A stretch of DNA of 64,000 bases, from the NCBI GenBank assembly GCA_037903475.1, contig JBAJFG010000492.1:1488001-1552000 (forward strand), given 5' to 3'. Under the pieces are notes generated by a model. The model did no database searches. It saw nothing but the letters and a program-made list of their open reading frames with translations, and was not told the DNA's origin. The translations under genes were made by a program, and so were the position numbers. Shown one piece after another: positions 1-11,509 of the stretch (position 1 is its first letter; each line of letters begins with the position of its first letter). This DNA comes from Ancylostoma caninum (taxonomy: Eukaryota; Nematoda; Chromadorea; Rhabditida; Ancylostomatidae).

Positions 1-1241
1 CAATGACAATCGCCTTGAGTCATTTCTGATGAAAGACATATCAGAGCGCATTTGAGATGAACTCAGCTTTCCATAGAATGTCATCCATTTGTCGTTTCTC
101 CACTGCGTTGATGAACACCTCTGGTTAGCTAGGTAGGACTCAAGAGTGAAACGTATCTGAGACGAACACAGGGAAATGTAGCACTGAAACATGCTCCTAG
201 ATAGCTGGCAGCTATCCGTTCTGGAACAAAGAGGTTGTGCACCAGGATGATTTTAGTAGCACTTTGCGTTGCACGATTTGTGACTTGAAAAAGAGATGGT
301 TTAGTGATCGTTCCCCAAAGCCACCTGTGCATGAGTGAAGAAGACGAATGTGCACTCCTGAAAACACGTTAACTGGAAGCGGTTTCTGTGACCTCATCAG
401 GACGAAGGCTGAACCTTTTTTTCTTCGACCTGGAGTGCTGCGGGATCAGCACCCAGGCAGACGTTGATGCCCACCTGGCTCTCTCTAATCAACCACCCCG
501 TTGATTGGGATTGTGGAACTTGGGTATCCGCAGCCGCTGCGACTGTCAACTACTGCCAGCTCGTACGCTGCGAAGCAATTGCAGCACCGGCTAGGACTAA
601 CGCTGCGCATGCCGTAATCACTATCAAATTTCCAAAGTTGTCTGAGTTGTGAGGAGCACCTTGAGTGTGCGTTGGAAACTTTGAAATGGCTTCCCAAAAA
701 CGTAAGCGAATACCTGTGGGTATAGTCAACATTTTCTGGGAATTCTATCATGTTTTCTAGAATTATAGTCCATTAAACCGGTGGTCGGTACTGGTGGAAG
801 GACCATGGACTGAGATGAGGTCGTTTTCAATCAATATCCAGTATGTTTGATAGTGCAGAACCGCACAGCCTACCTTCAGTCTGTGAAGGCACCAATACCG
901 ACTCTTTTCTGAACCGCCTATAAATCAAGTGCATTACTGCCTTAACTACTGCTTGATGTACAGATGCTGAATTGAAATTTAGTTTCAAAAATCATGAACA
1001 CCTGTTGGCCTTCCCATCCGTCAACTGAGTGGGTGAAATAATTGAAAGATGCGGAATTATTGATCAACTGCAACTAACAAGGGAAGTGCAAGAGGCCATA
1101 TTCGAAAATCGGGATGAAACCTATCTGGCTTGAATCTTTGTTGGAGAGGGTGTTGCAGTATATATTTTGTTACTGCCCTCGGCTTCAAAAAACAAAAATC
1201 CCACCACAGTACTATATGCGTTGCAGCACTAGTCCGTCAGC

Positions 1242-1317
1242 GACGAGGTGGCCGAGTGGAGAGGATGCGGACTGATAGGCAGGAGGTCGAGGGTTTGGAT
1301 CCCGTCATTGACACTCG
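1242..1317 (+). pseudogene. tRNA-like sequence (Leu/Ser class) in left arm
   Basis: GACGAGGTGGCCGAGTGG resembles the 5' half of a class II tRNA and holds an A box (TGGCCGAGTGG). A B-box-like stretch GGGTTTGGATCCC follows about 43 bases later. The 3' side does not rebuild a normal acceptor stem, so this is a degenerate tRNA or tRNA-derived SINE head, not a working tRNA. It lies inside the inverted arm of the 1078-2116 element. Confidence 0.55.
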
Positions 1318-1883
1318 TTTTGCATTTTTGTTTTTTATTCCTCCTATGTTATTGAAATCAATTTTGGAGGGCTAGAAGACAACACTTGTCTTTACTGACG
1401 TACTAGCTATAGAATAACTACTATGCTATGAACGTAGTTTAGTGATCGTACAGCTTTCCCTCGAGTCGCTAGAAAATTGTAAAATTTTCATTCAAAACAA
1501 AAAAAGGATGGTCAATGAGAAAGCATTTACTGGCAGCAACGGTGCACACAGACAATGAAGTGTTCAAAGCAAAAGCGGTGAGAACAATACGCGCAGACAA
1601 TGATCACGAGTTGCACAGTTGCCATCACCCGGACCAAACCGAGCCAACAAAAGGGCCACGACGCGTGAAGGTTCGAACATTATGAACCGAGTGGGAAAGA
1701 TTTTGAGTTACAGTCGTGAAAAGTGACTGCTACTTTATAGCTAATCGAGGGAGAAAAGCAGGTTTTATATAACGTAGTTATTCCGTGCCTAGTGCGTCAG
1801 TAAGGATAAGTATTATCTTCTAACCTTTTAAATTTGATTTCAACAACACAGGGGGAATAAAAAAATGAGAGAGCAAAACAGGT

Positions 1884-1952
1884 AGGTGCGCATGACGGGG
1901 TTCAAACTCTCGAGCTGACAGTGCAGCATCCTCCCCACTCGGCCACATCGTC
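1884..1952 (-). pseudogene. tRNA-like sequence (Leu/Ser class) in right arm
   Basis: This is the inverted partner of the 1242-1317 sequence. On the minus strand it has GATGTGGCCGAGTGG (A box) and AGTTTGAACCCC (B box). It differs from the left-arm copy at several positions, so the arms have diverged since they formed. No intact cloverleaf is apparent. Confidence 0.5.
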
Positions 1953-2401
1953 GCTGACGGACGAGTGCTGCAGCGCATATGGTACTGTGGTGGGATTTTT
2001 GTTTTTTGGAATCGAGGGCAATAATGAAATATATACTGTAACACCCTCTCCAACAAAGATTCAAGCCAGATAGGTTTCATTCCGATTTGCGAGTCTGGCC
2101 TGTTGCACTTCCCTTGTAAGGAGTGAATGAGCCTGAGAGAAATTTACTCAATTTATAGCGAGAATCATCTCCATGTCTTGATCATGCTCTCAGAATAGAT
2201 ACTCCACCTAACTTAGGCAGAGTTCTTTTTGGATTACGAGGGGCTGGTGGCATGTGTAGCGCAGGTTTCCGCCAACACTGGCAAATGCTTTGTAGCGCAC
2301 GAGCTGGCAGTAACTGACAGTAACCAGCGGCGGCGAGTACGAAAAAAAATCTGTATATATAAAGTAGAATGTCTGTGCGTGTGTGTGCATGTATGTATGT
2401 A

Positions 2402-3956
2402 CAGTAGCGAGCAAAAAGATTGCAACTTTTGGTTTTTCGTCTGTAACTTTGTTCAAAGCAGAGCATGAGTGCCCAAATTTTTATGGGAGTTGTGAATACT
2501 CATGCGCGACAGGAAAAGTTAGAGCCTGCCCATTCCACTGTTTTTCTGTTCTTTAAGAAAAATTTATTTCGCAGAAGTCGAAATCTGTGATTTGGTACCA
2601 TCGAAAACGTCTCGTGAAATGACGTCTATCGTTGGTATCTGACCACGCTTTGGTTCCTTGATGCAGAATCAACCCGTATACGCTAGAAAATATGCATCCG
2701 TACACCACTGGTTGACATACGCAAAGTCCACTTGAGGTTACTTCAGCAGTGATCCTCTATGAATGTATCTGTCAGCCTTGTTCCTTCTATCAGCTCTGTT
2801 TAGAAGGGAACGGTATTGCTGACGCTTCCACTAGCTTAGTTACGAGTATTCGGTTTTAATGCAATTCATTACTCTCTCGGAACTCCGAAATATTCTTGCT
2901 GATTTCAGTGCACTCAATTGTGCACATCACGGAAAATAAGTTTTGGAATTTTTTCTGTCTCTGGGGGCAAGATGTCTCAACGATCCCATCAGCGATAATG
3001 ATGCTACAGGGTTCCTAGAATATTGTCGTGCACACCTGAATACATGCCGCCTTGGATTTGATGAGGTAGGTCTTACAAAGGTGCAATGAAATATACGAGA
3101 CACCACCGAAGCGGGATATTGTAATTTGGAACATTGCAAATTGGCTAATTTAGCTTGATTTGGATTAAGTGAACTAAACGAGACATTTCTAGAGCAAAAG
3201 GCCCCGGATCAACTGAGAAAGTTCGTGTGTGGAGCAAGGGGGCACGTGCACTCGTCTTAGTGACCGGCACTGCTCACTTTGAGTAGTCCTCTTTCGATAA
3301 ATTCAAGGCGGCATGTATCCAAGTGTGCACGACAATATTCTAGGAACCCTGTAGCATCTTTATCACTAATGGGATCGTTGAGGTATCTTGCCCCCAGAGA
3401 CAGAAAAAATTCCAAAACTTATTTTCCATGATGTGCACAATTGGGTGCACTGAAATCAGCAAGAATATTTCGGAGTTTCGAGAGAGTAATGAACTGCATT
3501 AAAACCAAATACTCGGAACTAAACTTGTGGAAGCGTCAGCGGTACCTTTCCCTTCTAAACAGAGCTGATAGAAGGAACAAGGCTGACAGATACATTCATA
3601 GAGGATCACTGCTGAAGTAACCTCAAGTGGACTTTGCGTATGTCAACCATTGGTGTACGGATGCATATTTTCTAGCGTATACGGGTTGATTCTGCATCAA
3701 GGAACCAAAGCATGGTCAGATACCAACGATAGACGTCATTTCACGAGACGTTTTCGATGGTGCCAAATCACAGATTTCGACTTCTGCGAAATAAATTTTT
3801 CTTAAAGAACAGAAAAACAGTGGAATGGGCAGGCTCTAACTTTTCCTGTCGCGCATGAGTATTCACAACTCCCATAAAAATTTGGGCACTCATGCTCTGC
3901 TTTGAACAAAGTTACAGACGAAAAACCAAAAGTTGCAATCTTTTTGTTCGCTACTG
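2402..3956. mobile_element. Tc1/mariner-like foldback element
   Basis: The left end CAGTAGCGAGCAAAAAGATT and right end AATCTTTTTGTTCGCTACTG are inverted and flanked by TA on both sides (2400-2401 and 3957-3958). The inverted arms run to about 3065 and from about 3305, roughly 655 bp each and nearly identical, around a loop of about 240 bp. TA duplication and CAGT ends fit the Tc1/mariner superfamily. No transposase ORF is present. The element lies within sequence (about 2349-4916) absent from copy 2. Confidence 0.8.
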
Positions 3957-4053
3957 TATGTTCCCTATAGAAATCGCGGAGGGTTAACCGATCGGGACCA
4001 AACTTTGCGCACATACCCATCAAAGGCCGGCGAAGGTTTTAGGCTACTTTCCT

Positions 4054-4545
4054 CTAGGAAATATCGACTGATTTATCGATTATATCGATTTTATTGATTT
4101 TTCGCTATTTTTGCTCAGGGGTCAGTGGGGACACGTGCACTGGGGTTTCTTAATGCGCTGAACATGAATATGGCAACCGCTTCGCACGAAAATATCGATT
4201 TGTCGGTTTTATTGATTTTTCGCTTTTTTGCTCAAGGGTTGGTGGGGACACGTACACTGGGGTATCTCAGTACGCTGAACACGAATATGGCAACCGCTTC
4301 GCACGAAAATATCGATTTATCAATTTTATTGACTTTTCCCTTTTTTGCTCAAGGGTTGGTGGGGACACGTACACTGGGGTTTCTTCATGCGCTGAACACG
4401 AATATGGCAACCGCTTTGCTCGAAAATATCGATTTATCGATTTCATTGATTTTTCGCTTTTTTGTTCAGGGGTTGGTGGGGACACGTACACTGGGGTATC
4501 TCAGTACGCTGAACACGAATATGGCCGCTGTTTTCCACGAATTTG
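4054..4545 (+). repeat. 117-bp tandem repeat, about 4 units
   Basis: Four units with a 117-bp period (TGGCAACCGC-type landmarks at 4171, 4288, 4405 and 4522). Each unit has an ATCGATTTAT-type AT-rich part, GGTTGGTGGGGACACGTACA and GCTGAACACGAATATGG. Because 117 is a multiple of three, a repetitive 187-residue frame stays open at 4125-4688. It resembles no known protein and is probably a by-product of the period. Confidence 0.85.
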
Positions 4546-4599
4546 TCATCGAAATAACTTTACTGACACTGACGTTCCGCTTACGGGATTACTTGAGGG

Positions 4600-4797
4600 G
4601 AGGGGTTACAGGGCTTTCACTCCGGAGTAGACATCGCGTTGGAGACACGCGCGCGCTGATCCATTCCATAGATCAAATTCTCAGTTGAAAGGCTACGTCC
4701 GAACCGCTAAAAACCATTCTCACGTAGCCTTTCGATTGAGATTTTGATCTTTGGAATGGGTCAGCTCGCGTCTCCAACGCGATGTTTACTCGGAGGA
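4600..4797. repeat. Inverted pair of a dispersed repeat
   Basis: About 4600-4690 and 4715-4797 are inverted copies of a module containing GGATCAGCTCGCGCG-type and CACGTAGCCTTTCGA-type sequence and ending near CGCGATGTTTACTC. Single copies recur at about 29900-29985 and 32478-32565. No coding potential is evident. Confidence 0.7.
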
Positions 4798-5460
4798 GAA
4801 TGCCCTGTACCTGAGCATCGCTAGTGAGCTCACCACCAAAGTTATGGATATTTCCAATGATTTTACCAGCAAGCCGGGGTTGTAAAACACCCGAGCGAAG
4901 CCGGGTATGCTATCTAGTTCTGTGATATTTTTATTCACTTGTCGATGCAAAATTGTGTGTGTAAATAAATACTGAATACTGAGCCACATCGTTGTTGACA
5001 GTTTTGTTATTGAAGGGGCTGATTATGAAAATTACACTCATATCTGCCTTAAGACCATTTTTATACATTACGGTACCGTAGAGGCACTGTTAGAAAGGAA
5101 GAGGAAATGCCAATTTCCTTTAAAAGAAGATAGAATGCTGCGAAATAATGCTGGTATTCGGTGATCGGCATATGAATAGTCCTACTGTCCCACTGTGCGA
5201 AGTTTCGAAAGAGCCTGTGAGATATTGCTTCTACCGTGTACTTACCGCAACAGTACGAATACAGCGTTACGGTACAAAATAAGCATGGCTCCGTAATCAG
5301 CGCGTCAAATGACCATTGTAGTCAAAATTTGGTCGTAAACATGAGGCTTTTGGGGCTGTGCAATGGTTCCCATATCGTATGTTTATTCTTGAAACACATA
5401 TCTGTTTGCTCATTCTGTGGATAACAATCCGAATTCGATGTTTTCATTCCTTTACCTCAT

Positions 5461-8312
5461 AGCTTTGCATTAGATACGTACATGTGTATTTGTCGGAGCT
5501 TCACTACTTGATCTCTCTGCACAAGACCGTTTTCGTTCATATCACCGAATCATGGCTTAGTCCCAAATTTTCTGACTCCGAAATAACTGCTGATCTACAT
5601 ATTCCCTACTGTGGGAGGAGAAATCTCAAATCCTAACGCTTATAAACGTCGTGACTGCAAATTAACAAACTTTGCGGCCATCAGTGCCAAGCTGTCCTCC
5701 CTGAACTGGTTCCAGCTATTTTTCAATTACGCTGACGTCGACGATGTCTACAGTCGTTTCATCAATGTGATTCAAAACCTTATTGCACGTTTTGTAGCTC
5801 TCAAGACACCACATAGTCCTTGTCACAATGTCACAGTTATCCAACCCACATAAAGGACCTTACGAGCCAGAAAAGAGGAATGTTCATTGAAATGTGAGAC
5901 CCGTTTCGGTGCAATGCTTTCAAAAATATATGCCGGAAATTAAGCTAACACTTACGCCGTTTTCATAGCTACAAAGAAAACAAAGTGTCACGAGAGAAAA
6001 TCATTAGAGAATTATAATCAACGGATTTTGAAGAAGAAATGTTCGCTAACACTCTAAGACGAAAGCGGACATAGATTTTTCACAACATCAGATAAAGCGA
6101 ATGCCTTATCAGAATATTTTGAGAATGTTTTCCACATCGTCTGCCCTTCTTGTCCAATTTTGAATTCGTAGTGCGACTCTAAATGCCCAATTATAATTGT
6201 GACTTACAGTGAGGTACTGAGCTACTCTAAACGGACTAAAGCACTGTTCTCCGTCACTGCCGATAAAATACCCCCTCTCTTTCTTGAAACTTTTGCCGAA
6301 TATCTCTGCCAACCACTTGCTCGCGTCTTTAACATTTCGTTGCTAACAGGGCAAGTTCCCTCCTTGTGGAAAAAGGCAATGGTGACCCCAATTTCGAGAA
6401 TTCCGTCTGCAACCAATCTTATTGATTCCAGAACCATCTGTATATTGCCATCCCCATCAAAATTTTGGAAAAAATTGTGGCTAAAACCATTCTCCAATGG
6501 ATACGAAGACTCAGATGCATTCCAAACGAACAGTTTTGCTATATTCCTGGTCGATCCACATCCACTCAGCTGATTCAATAAGCGCATGATTGAGTTATAG
6601 CTAGCTCTAGGTAACGGAAAATGTCTTGAGGTTGTTTATTTCGATCTCAGCAGAGCTTTCGATTCTGTTGACACCTAAGACTGATTTCTAAACTTGAAAG
6701 ACTGGTGTAAGAAGTAATCTCCTATCCTGGTTCATATCCTACTTGAACTCCCGGGAATTTGGAGTTTATTTTCAAGATGAGATATGCTCATCTATGCCGT
6801 GTTTTTCGGGTGTTCCCCAGGGAAGTATTCTCTCAACAATTCTCTTCAATATTTACACCATGGATCTTCCCTATATGTCGAAAACTGACACTCGTATCCG
6901 TGTAGCAGCATATGAAGACGTAATTAAAATCTATGCCTGCCACGATCCTAGTGAACAAAAGATTGCTCACGAAAAGTTGAAACCATCTATTCAACGATTG
7001 TTGAAGAGGGCCGAGAAATAGTGGATAATCAAACAACTGTCACTGTTCCCTTTTTTTACCTTCGATGAGGGGTCGCATAATGCCCTTGGCACTTTGTATT
7101 GAAAATATATAAATAATAAATAAATAAAGAGTAACATCAACAAGAGCCAGTCCTTCAAGTCAAGTTGCTTAACTGCCTATTTTGACTATGAGATTCCGTT
7201 ACAAACTAGTTCGCGATCTTGGCATTACTCTAGACGCTTCGCTTCAATACCGTTCTCATATTGACACGGTCGCTACCAGTGTCACAAGAGTACTGTATCC
7301 TTTGCTCAGGAACGTAAACACATCGGATGTCTCCATATTGCTAAAGCTATGTAAAGCATACGTTCTCCCAGCTTCGGAATACTGTGCCCCCTATAGAACC
7401 CAGCCATCGAAAAACGACGAAACTGGAGGATTTGCAGCGGATTTTTGCGAGAGTACTCTTCTATCACATCTTTCCGAACAGAGACCACCCACAAGCTCTC
7501 CCCGATTACCAGTCTAAGTTACAGGTTTTAGGCCTCAAAACCTTGTTTTACCGAAGACTGCTTGCAGCCATTTTTCTTTGGGATTTAAGATTCTTAGAGG
7601 CGAGGTGAGTTTGAAACCTTCAGAGTTCTGGATGTTTTCTCCTATTAACTCCCGAAGTGTCAGCTTCAACTTATGCAATCCTAGATTTAGCTCTCTACAC
7701 AGGCAAGTAGCTCAGAACTTATTCTGTTGCCGAGTTTTTCGACTTCTGAATAAACTGCTGGCTGCAATGATGGCTGCGAAGGACTCGTCATCGCTCAAAA
7801 AACTTATGCGAGATGCTGATTTGCTCAGTGTATTAGGTTGTGAGAGTGTGACTTAATGATATTAAGGGTATCCCCCTTTCTTTATGTTGGTTTTATGTAA
7901 GTTCCGGACTACTACCTACTTCCTGTTATTGTTCTCGTTTAAAGTTGTAACACTGTTGCTTGGTTACATGACCACCTTAGTTTCAATCTCTCCGACAGAT
8001 CTTATGGGTCATCGTTATAAGTCAATCAAAATCCCAAGCTTGTGCAGTTGTCTCCTGGAATGGTCCTGCGTCATCTATAACTTCATTCGTAACACCTCCG
8101 GTGGAAATGTAGCTAACTTGCATCGGGCTATGAGATGAGGGTAAGGGAAAGAGCAGGTGAGCATCCACCTGAGCTTACGCCTGGGGTTCGTACCAGATCA
8201 AAGAGGCGCCTCAGCGCCCTCCTCATAATGTCTATATGCTTGTAGGACATTGCACGGCACACCCGTTAGGGTCTAATAAATAAATACTTAAATAAATAAA
8301 TAAATAAATATT
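5461..8312 (+). pseudogene. Decayed CR1-like LINE, copy 1
   Basis: Fragments of a non-LTR retrotransposon in several frames. About 5480-5640 carries an endonuclease-like start (ITESWLSPKF). About 6290-6560 carries the RT thumb/finger-side block (LLTGQVPSLWKKA). About 6640-7020 has YFDLSRAFDSVD and SGVPQGSILS. Where YADD is expected the frame reads YEDV, so the RT active site is lost here. About 7182-7860 matches the RT C-terminal part. The sequence ends in a (TAAA)n tail at about 8275-8312. Much of the endonuclease is deleted. The same element is at 56245-59873. Confidence 0.85.
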
Positions 8313-8522
8313 CGGAAACATTGTGTGTTTTTGAGATTCGAGATGTGTACTGGTCTGATGCATCACGTATAAACAAAACAACAACAAAAAGTTAAGTAAA
8401 GCGTTCATGTACAACAGACAAGTGAGCATATATTGGTTGAAACATTTGTGCTTACTCGTACGTCTGATGCTACGCATGCTCCTTGTGGAGTATATTACCG
8501 CCGTCGCTCAGGCCACACAGGT

Positions 8523-8525
<3 letters not shown>

Positions 8526-8587
<62 letters not shown>
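8526..8587. repeat. (TA)n microsatellite
   Basis: An uninterrupted run of about 30 TA units directly left of the foldback element at 8588. The corresponding tract in copy 2 is longer and ends at 60191 in a hAT-like MITE. Confidence 0.95.
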
Positions 8588-8589
<2 letters not shown>

Positions 8590-9094
8590 AGTCTGGCCGT
8601 CCGGCTAACGCCGGACTTCCAGACTTTTATTGATGCTCGCTTCGCTCGCATACTGTATGTTGAAAGCAAGCACAAAAGTGTAAATAGATTGACAAAATCT
8701 GTATCCTTCCACGCAGTTCTTCCGCTATCCTGAGATGCCCTCGATCCCGTAGTTGTTGCTTTCTCCCATATGAACGAAGTTACGCCCTCCCATATGAGCG
8801 AAGTTAGTGGTCGTGAAGAACTGAGTGTAACCGATTCAGTGCGAATGTTATCTCGAAATGATTTAGGCTCAACTGGTTGTTGTGGTAATTCAAGTGATAA
8901 GGGGCCACCGGTGTATATAAACGGAAAGGAGGGAGTGGTTCATTCAAACACAAACGGAATGGGAAGAGAACACGGATAGGAAAGGAAACAATGTACATCT
9001 AGGTGATTTAGGTGGGAGGGTCCGCAGAAACAGGGAAAGTGTAACCCTCATGCAGAAATAGACACGCCTAGCGAATTCCTATTACTTGCGGAGC

Positions 9095-10070
9095 TTGCAC
9101 ACCCTTATCGCACCGTTGGACCCGACTCCAGGCGTTTCCCCACTTTTGGACGCCGGCGCACCCTTATCACACCGTTGGACCCGACTCTAGGCGTTTCCCC
9201 ACTTTTGGACGCCGGCGCACCCTTATCACACAGTTGGACCCGACTTCAGGCGTTTCCCCACTTTTGGACGCCTGCGCACCCTTATCACACCGTTGGACCC
9301 GACTCCAGGCGTTTCCCCACTTTTGGACGCCGGCGCACCCTTATCACACCGTTGGACCCGACTCCAGGCGTTTCCCCACTTTTGGACGCCGGCGCTCCTT
9401 TATCAAACCGTTGGACCCGACTCCAGGCGTTTCCCCACTTTTGGACGCCGGCGCACCCTTATCACACCGTTGGACGCGTTTCCCCACTTTTGGACGCCGG
9501 CGCACCCTTATCACACCGTTGGACCCGACTCTAGGCGTTTCCCCACTTTTGGACGCCGGCGCACCCTTATCACAACGTTGGACCCGACTCCAGGCGTTTC
9601 CCCATTTTTGGACGCCGGCGCACCCCTATCACACCGTAGGACCCAACTCCAGGCGTTTCCCCATTTTTGGACGCCGGCGCGTCCTTATCACAACGTTGGA
9701 CCCGACTCCAGGCGTTTCCCCACTTATGGACGCTGGCGCATCCTTATCACAACGTTGACCCGACTTCAGGCGCCCCACTTTTGGACCTTATCACAACGTT
9801 GGACCCGACTCCAGGCGTTTCCCCACTTTTGGACGCTGGCGCATCCTTATCACACCGTTGGACCCGACTCCAGGCCTTTCCCCATTTTTGGACGCCGGCG
9901 CACCCTTTTCACACTGTTGGACCCGGCTCCAGGCGTTTCCCCACTTTTGGACGCCGGCGCACCCTTATCACACCGTTGGACCGGACTCCAGGCGTTTCCC
10001 CATTTTTGGACGCCGGCGCATCCTTATCACACCGTTGGACCCGACTCCAGGCGTTTCCTCACTTTATGAG
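9095..10070 (+). repeat. 59-bp minisatellite, about 16 units
   Basis: Tandem units of 59 bp with core CACCGTTGGACCCGACTCCA followed by GGCGTTTCCCCACTTTTGG and ACGCCGGCGC. Some units are truncated (near 9475 and 9765). The long frames across it (for example 9293-10069) are repeat artefacts. The array is absent from copy 2. Confidence 0.95.
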
Positions 10071-10074
10071 GCAC

Positions 10075-10545
10075 CGTTGCACATCGCTGGACCTTCTGGT
10101 CGACCATCTCTCTACCCCACTCCACCACACCATACCCGTTCTTAGTCTTTTATATGATCTCGCAATCACCACCAATCACCATCACTGACCAATCACAGTG
10201 CGTGTGCACACGCACGCACAGAGTCACATAATGTCTGTAATATATACAAAGTATGATATATATATATATATATTGTTATTGACTCGCACACGGTTCAGGA
10301 TGATCTCCACGACCATGTGTAGTCGCCCCTCTAGTCTCAGCCTGTGCGAGGCTATCTGTGATACTCTATATATATTACAGACATTATGTGACTCTGTGCG
10401 TGCGTGTGCACACGAACTGTGATTGGTCAGTGATGATGATTGGTGGTGATTGTGAGATCCTATAAAAGGCTAAGAACGGGTGTGGTAGGGTGGAGTGGGA
10501 TAGAGAGGTGGTCGAGAAGAAGGTCCAGCGATGTGCAACGGGTCC
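10075..10545. repeat. Inner inverted repeat of the foldback element
   Basis: The left arm (about 10075-10250, with ACAGAGTCACATAATGTCTG) and right arm (about 10370-10545) are inverted copies around a centre of about 115 bp with a short TA run. The arms include TCCTATAAAAGGCT-like and GTGCGTGTGCACACGCAC sequence, the latter itself palindromic. Confidence 0.8.
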
Positions 10546-10564
10546 GTCGATGAAGAAGGGGTCT

Positions 10565-10880
10565 CACCGTGTGATAAGGGTGCGCCGGCGTCCAAAAATG
10601 GGGAAACGCGTCGAGACGGGTCCAACCGTGTGATAAGGGTGTGCCGGCGTCCGAAACTGGAGAAACGCCTCGAGACGGGTCCAACCGTGTGAAAAGGGTG
10701 CGCCGGCGTCCAAAAGTGGGGGAACGACTGGAGTCGGGTCCAACGGTGTGATAAGGGTGCGCCGGCCTCTAAAAATGGGGAAACGCCTCGAGACGGATCC
10801 CAACGTCTGAGAACGGCGTCCTAAATTGGGGAGACGCCTGGATACGGGTCCCACCGTGTGATAAGGGTGCGCCGGCACTC
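10565..10880 (-). repeat. Inverted 59-bp minisatellite units, about 5
   Basis: Units read on the minus strand match the 9095-10070 array (GGTGCGCCGGCGTCC is the inverse core) but are more diverged and irregular in length. Related units occur in copy 2 at about 60945-61145. From 10880 to 11400 I see only non-coding element sequence. Confidence 0.85.
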
Positions 10881-11468
10881 AGAAAGAGGAGGGAGTGGGG
10901 AACGTCAATCATGGGATCGACCGATATACAAGGAGGGTTGCCAAGGCTCAATAGTGATAAAATGCTGTGAGTTAAGTCCATATCTGAGATTAATGAGAAA
11001 TTATTAAATGTCGAACCACAGCAGTGTTTAGAATATCTTCAACGTAATTCCCTACATCACGTCCCGTCGCTCCTTTCCATTCTCTCATTTGTGCCTGGAT
11101 ACACAGCACACCCTCCTCTTTTATATGTTCTAACTGACCATCACCGTTTTTGATCGATCACAACAAACAAGAAAAGAATAACATTTCCTGTGGTCATGCA
11201 ATGATGAGTCGGTTACATACAGTTGCAATTAGCTACTTTCGTGAAGCGAATGATAAAATTGCGCTGGAAAACGCAGTTAGTTTTCTTGCACTAGCCCAGT
11301 TTTACATAAATGAATGATATCGGAGAGGAATCGGATGCAAAAGTTAATTTGAAAAGTCAGTTTGGCATAGGGATAGTTCCTATTCCTATGAATTCAAGGT
11401 AAAGCAATGCGAGCGAAGCGAGCACTGTGGAAAGTCTGGAAGTCCGGCGTTAGCCGGACGGACAGACT

Positions 11469-11504
<36 letters not shown>

Positions 11505-11509
<5 letters not shown>

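Larger units (their letters stand above)
1078..2116. mobile_element. Harbinger-like non-autonomous element with long inverted arms
   Basis: The element starts CAAGGGAAGTGCAA (1078-1091) and ends with the exact inverse (2103-2116), flanked by TAA at 1075-1077 and 2117-2119. Copy 2 at about 55460 has the uninterrupted sequence with one TAA, so both ends are fixed by an empty site. The arms continue as an imperfect inverted repeat of about 350 bp each around a centre of about 340 bp. A 3-bp TAA duplication fits PIF/Harbinger target sites (TWA). No transposase is encoded. Each arm holds a tRNA-like stretch. Confidence 0.8.
519..2345. repeat. Foldback element arms enclosing a later insertion
   Basis: Bases about 520-640 resemble the reverse complement of about 2230-2345 (shared core CTGCCAGCTCGT and flanking GC-rich sequence, roughly 70% by eye). 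The same pair is at about 54900-55020 and 55590-55690 in copy 2, only about 0.7 kb apart. The arms therefore belong to an older foldback element into which the 1078-2116 element later inserted. No coding sequence was seen. Bases 1-518 hold only duplicated non-coding DNA. Confidence 0.5.
8588..11470. mobile_element. 2.9-kb foldback element inside a TA tract
   Basis: The left end (CCAGTCTGGCCGTCCGGCTA onward) and right end are about 75-bp inverted repeats that include the self-palindrome GTCCGGCTAACGCCGGAC and GCTCGCTTCGCTCGC. TA repeats flank both ends. Inside are a 59-bp minisatellite, a second inverted pair (about 10075-10250 and 10370-10545), and minisatellite units in the opposite orientation. 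No transposase-like frame was found. Copy 2 keeps only the right half (about 60500-61735). A related GGCCGGCGTCAGCCGGGCG palindrome occurs near 40190. Confidence 0.75.

Noticed and set aside
9175..10188. Plus-strand frames with WTRLQAFPHF-type repeats
   Set aside because: Produced by the 59-bp minisatellite read in three frames; not protein genes.
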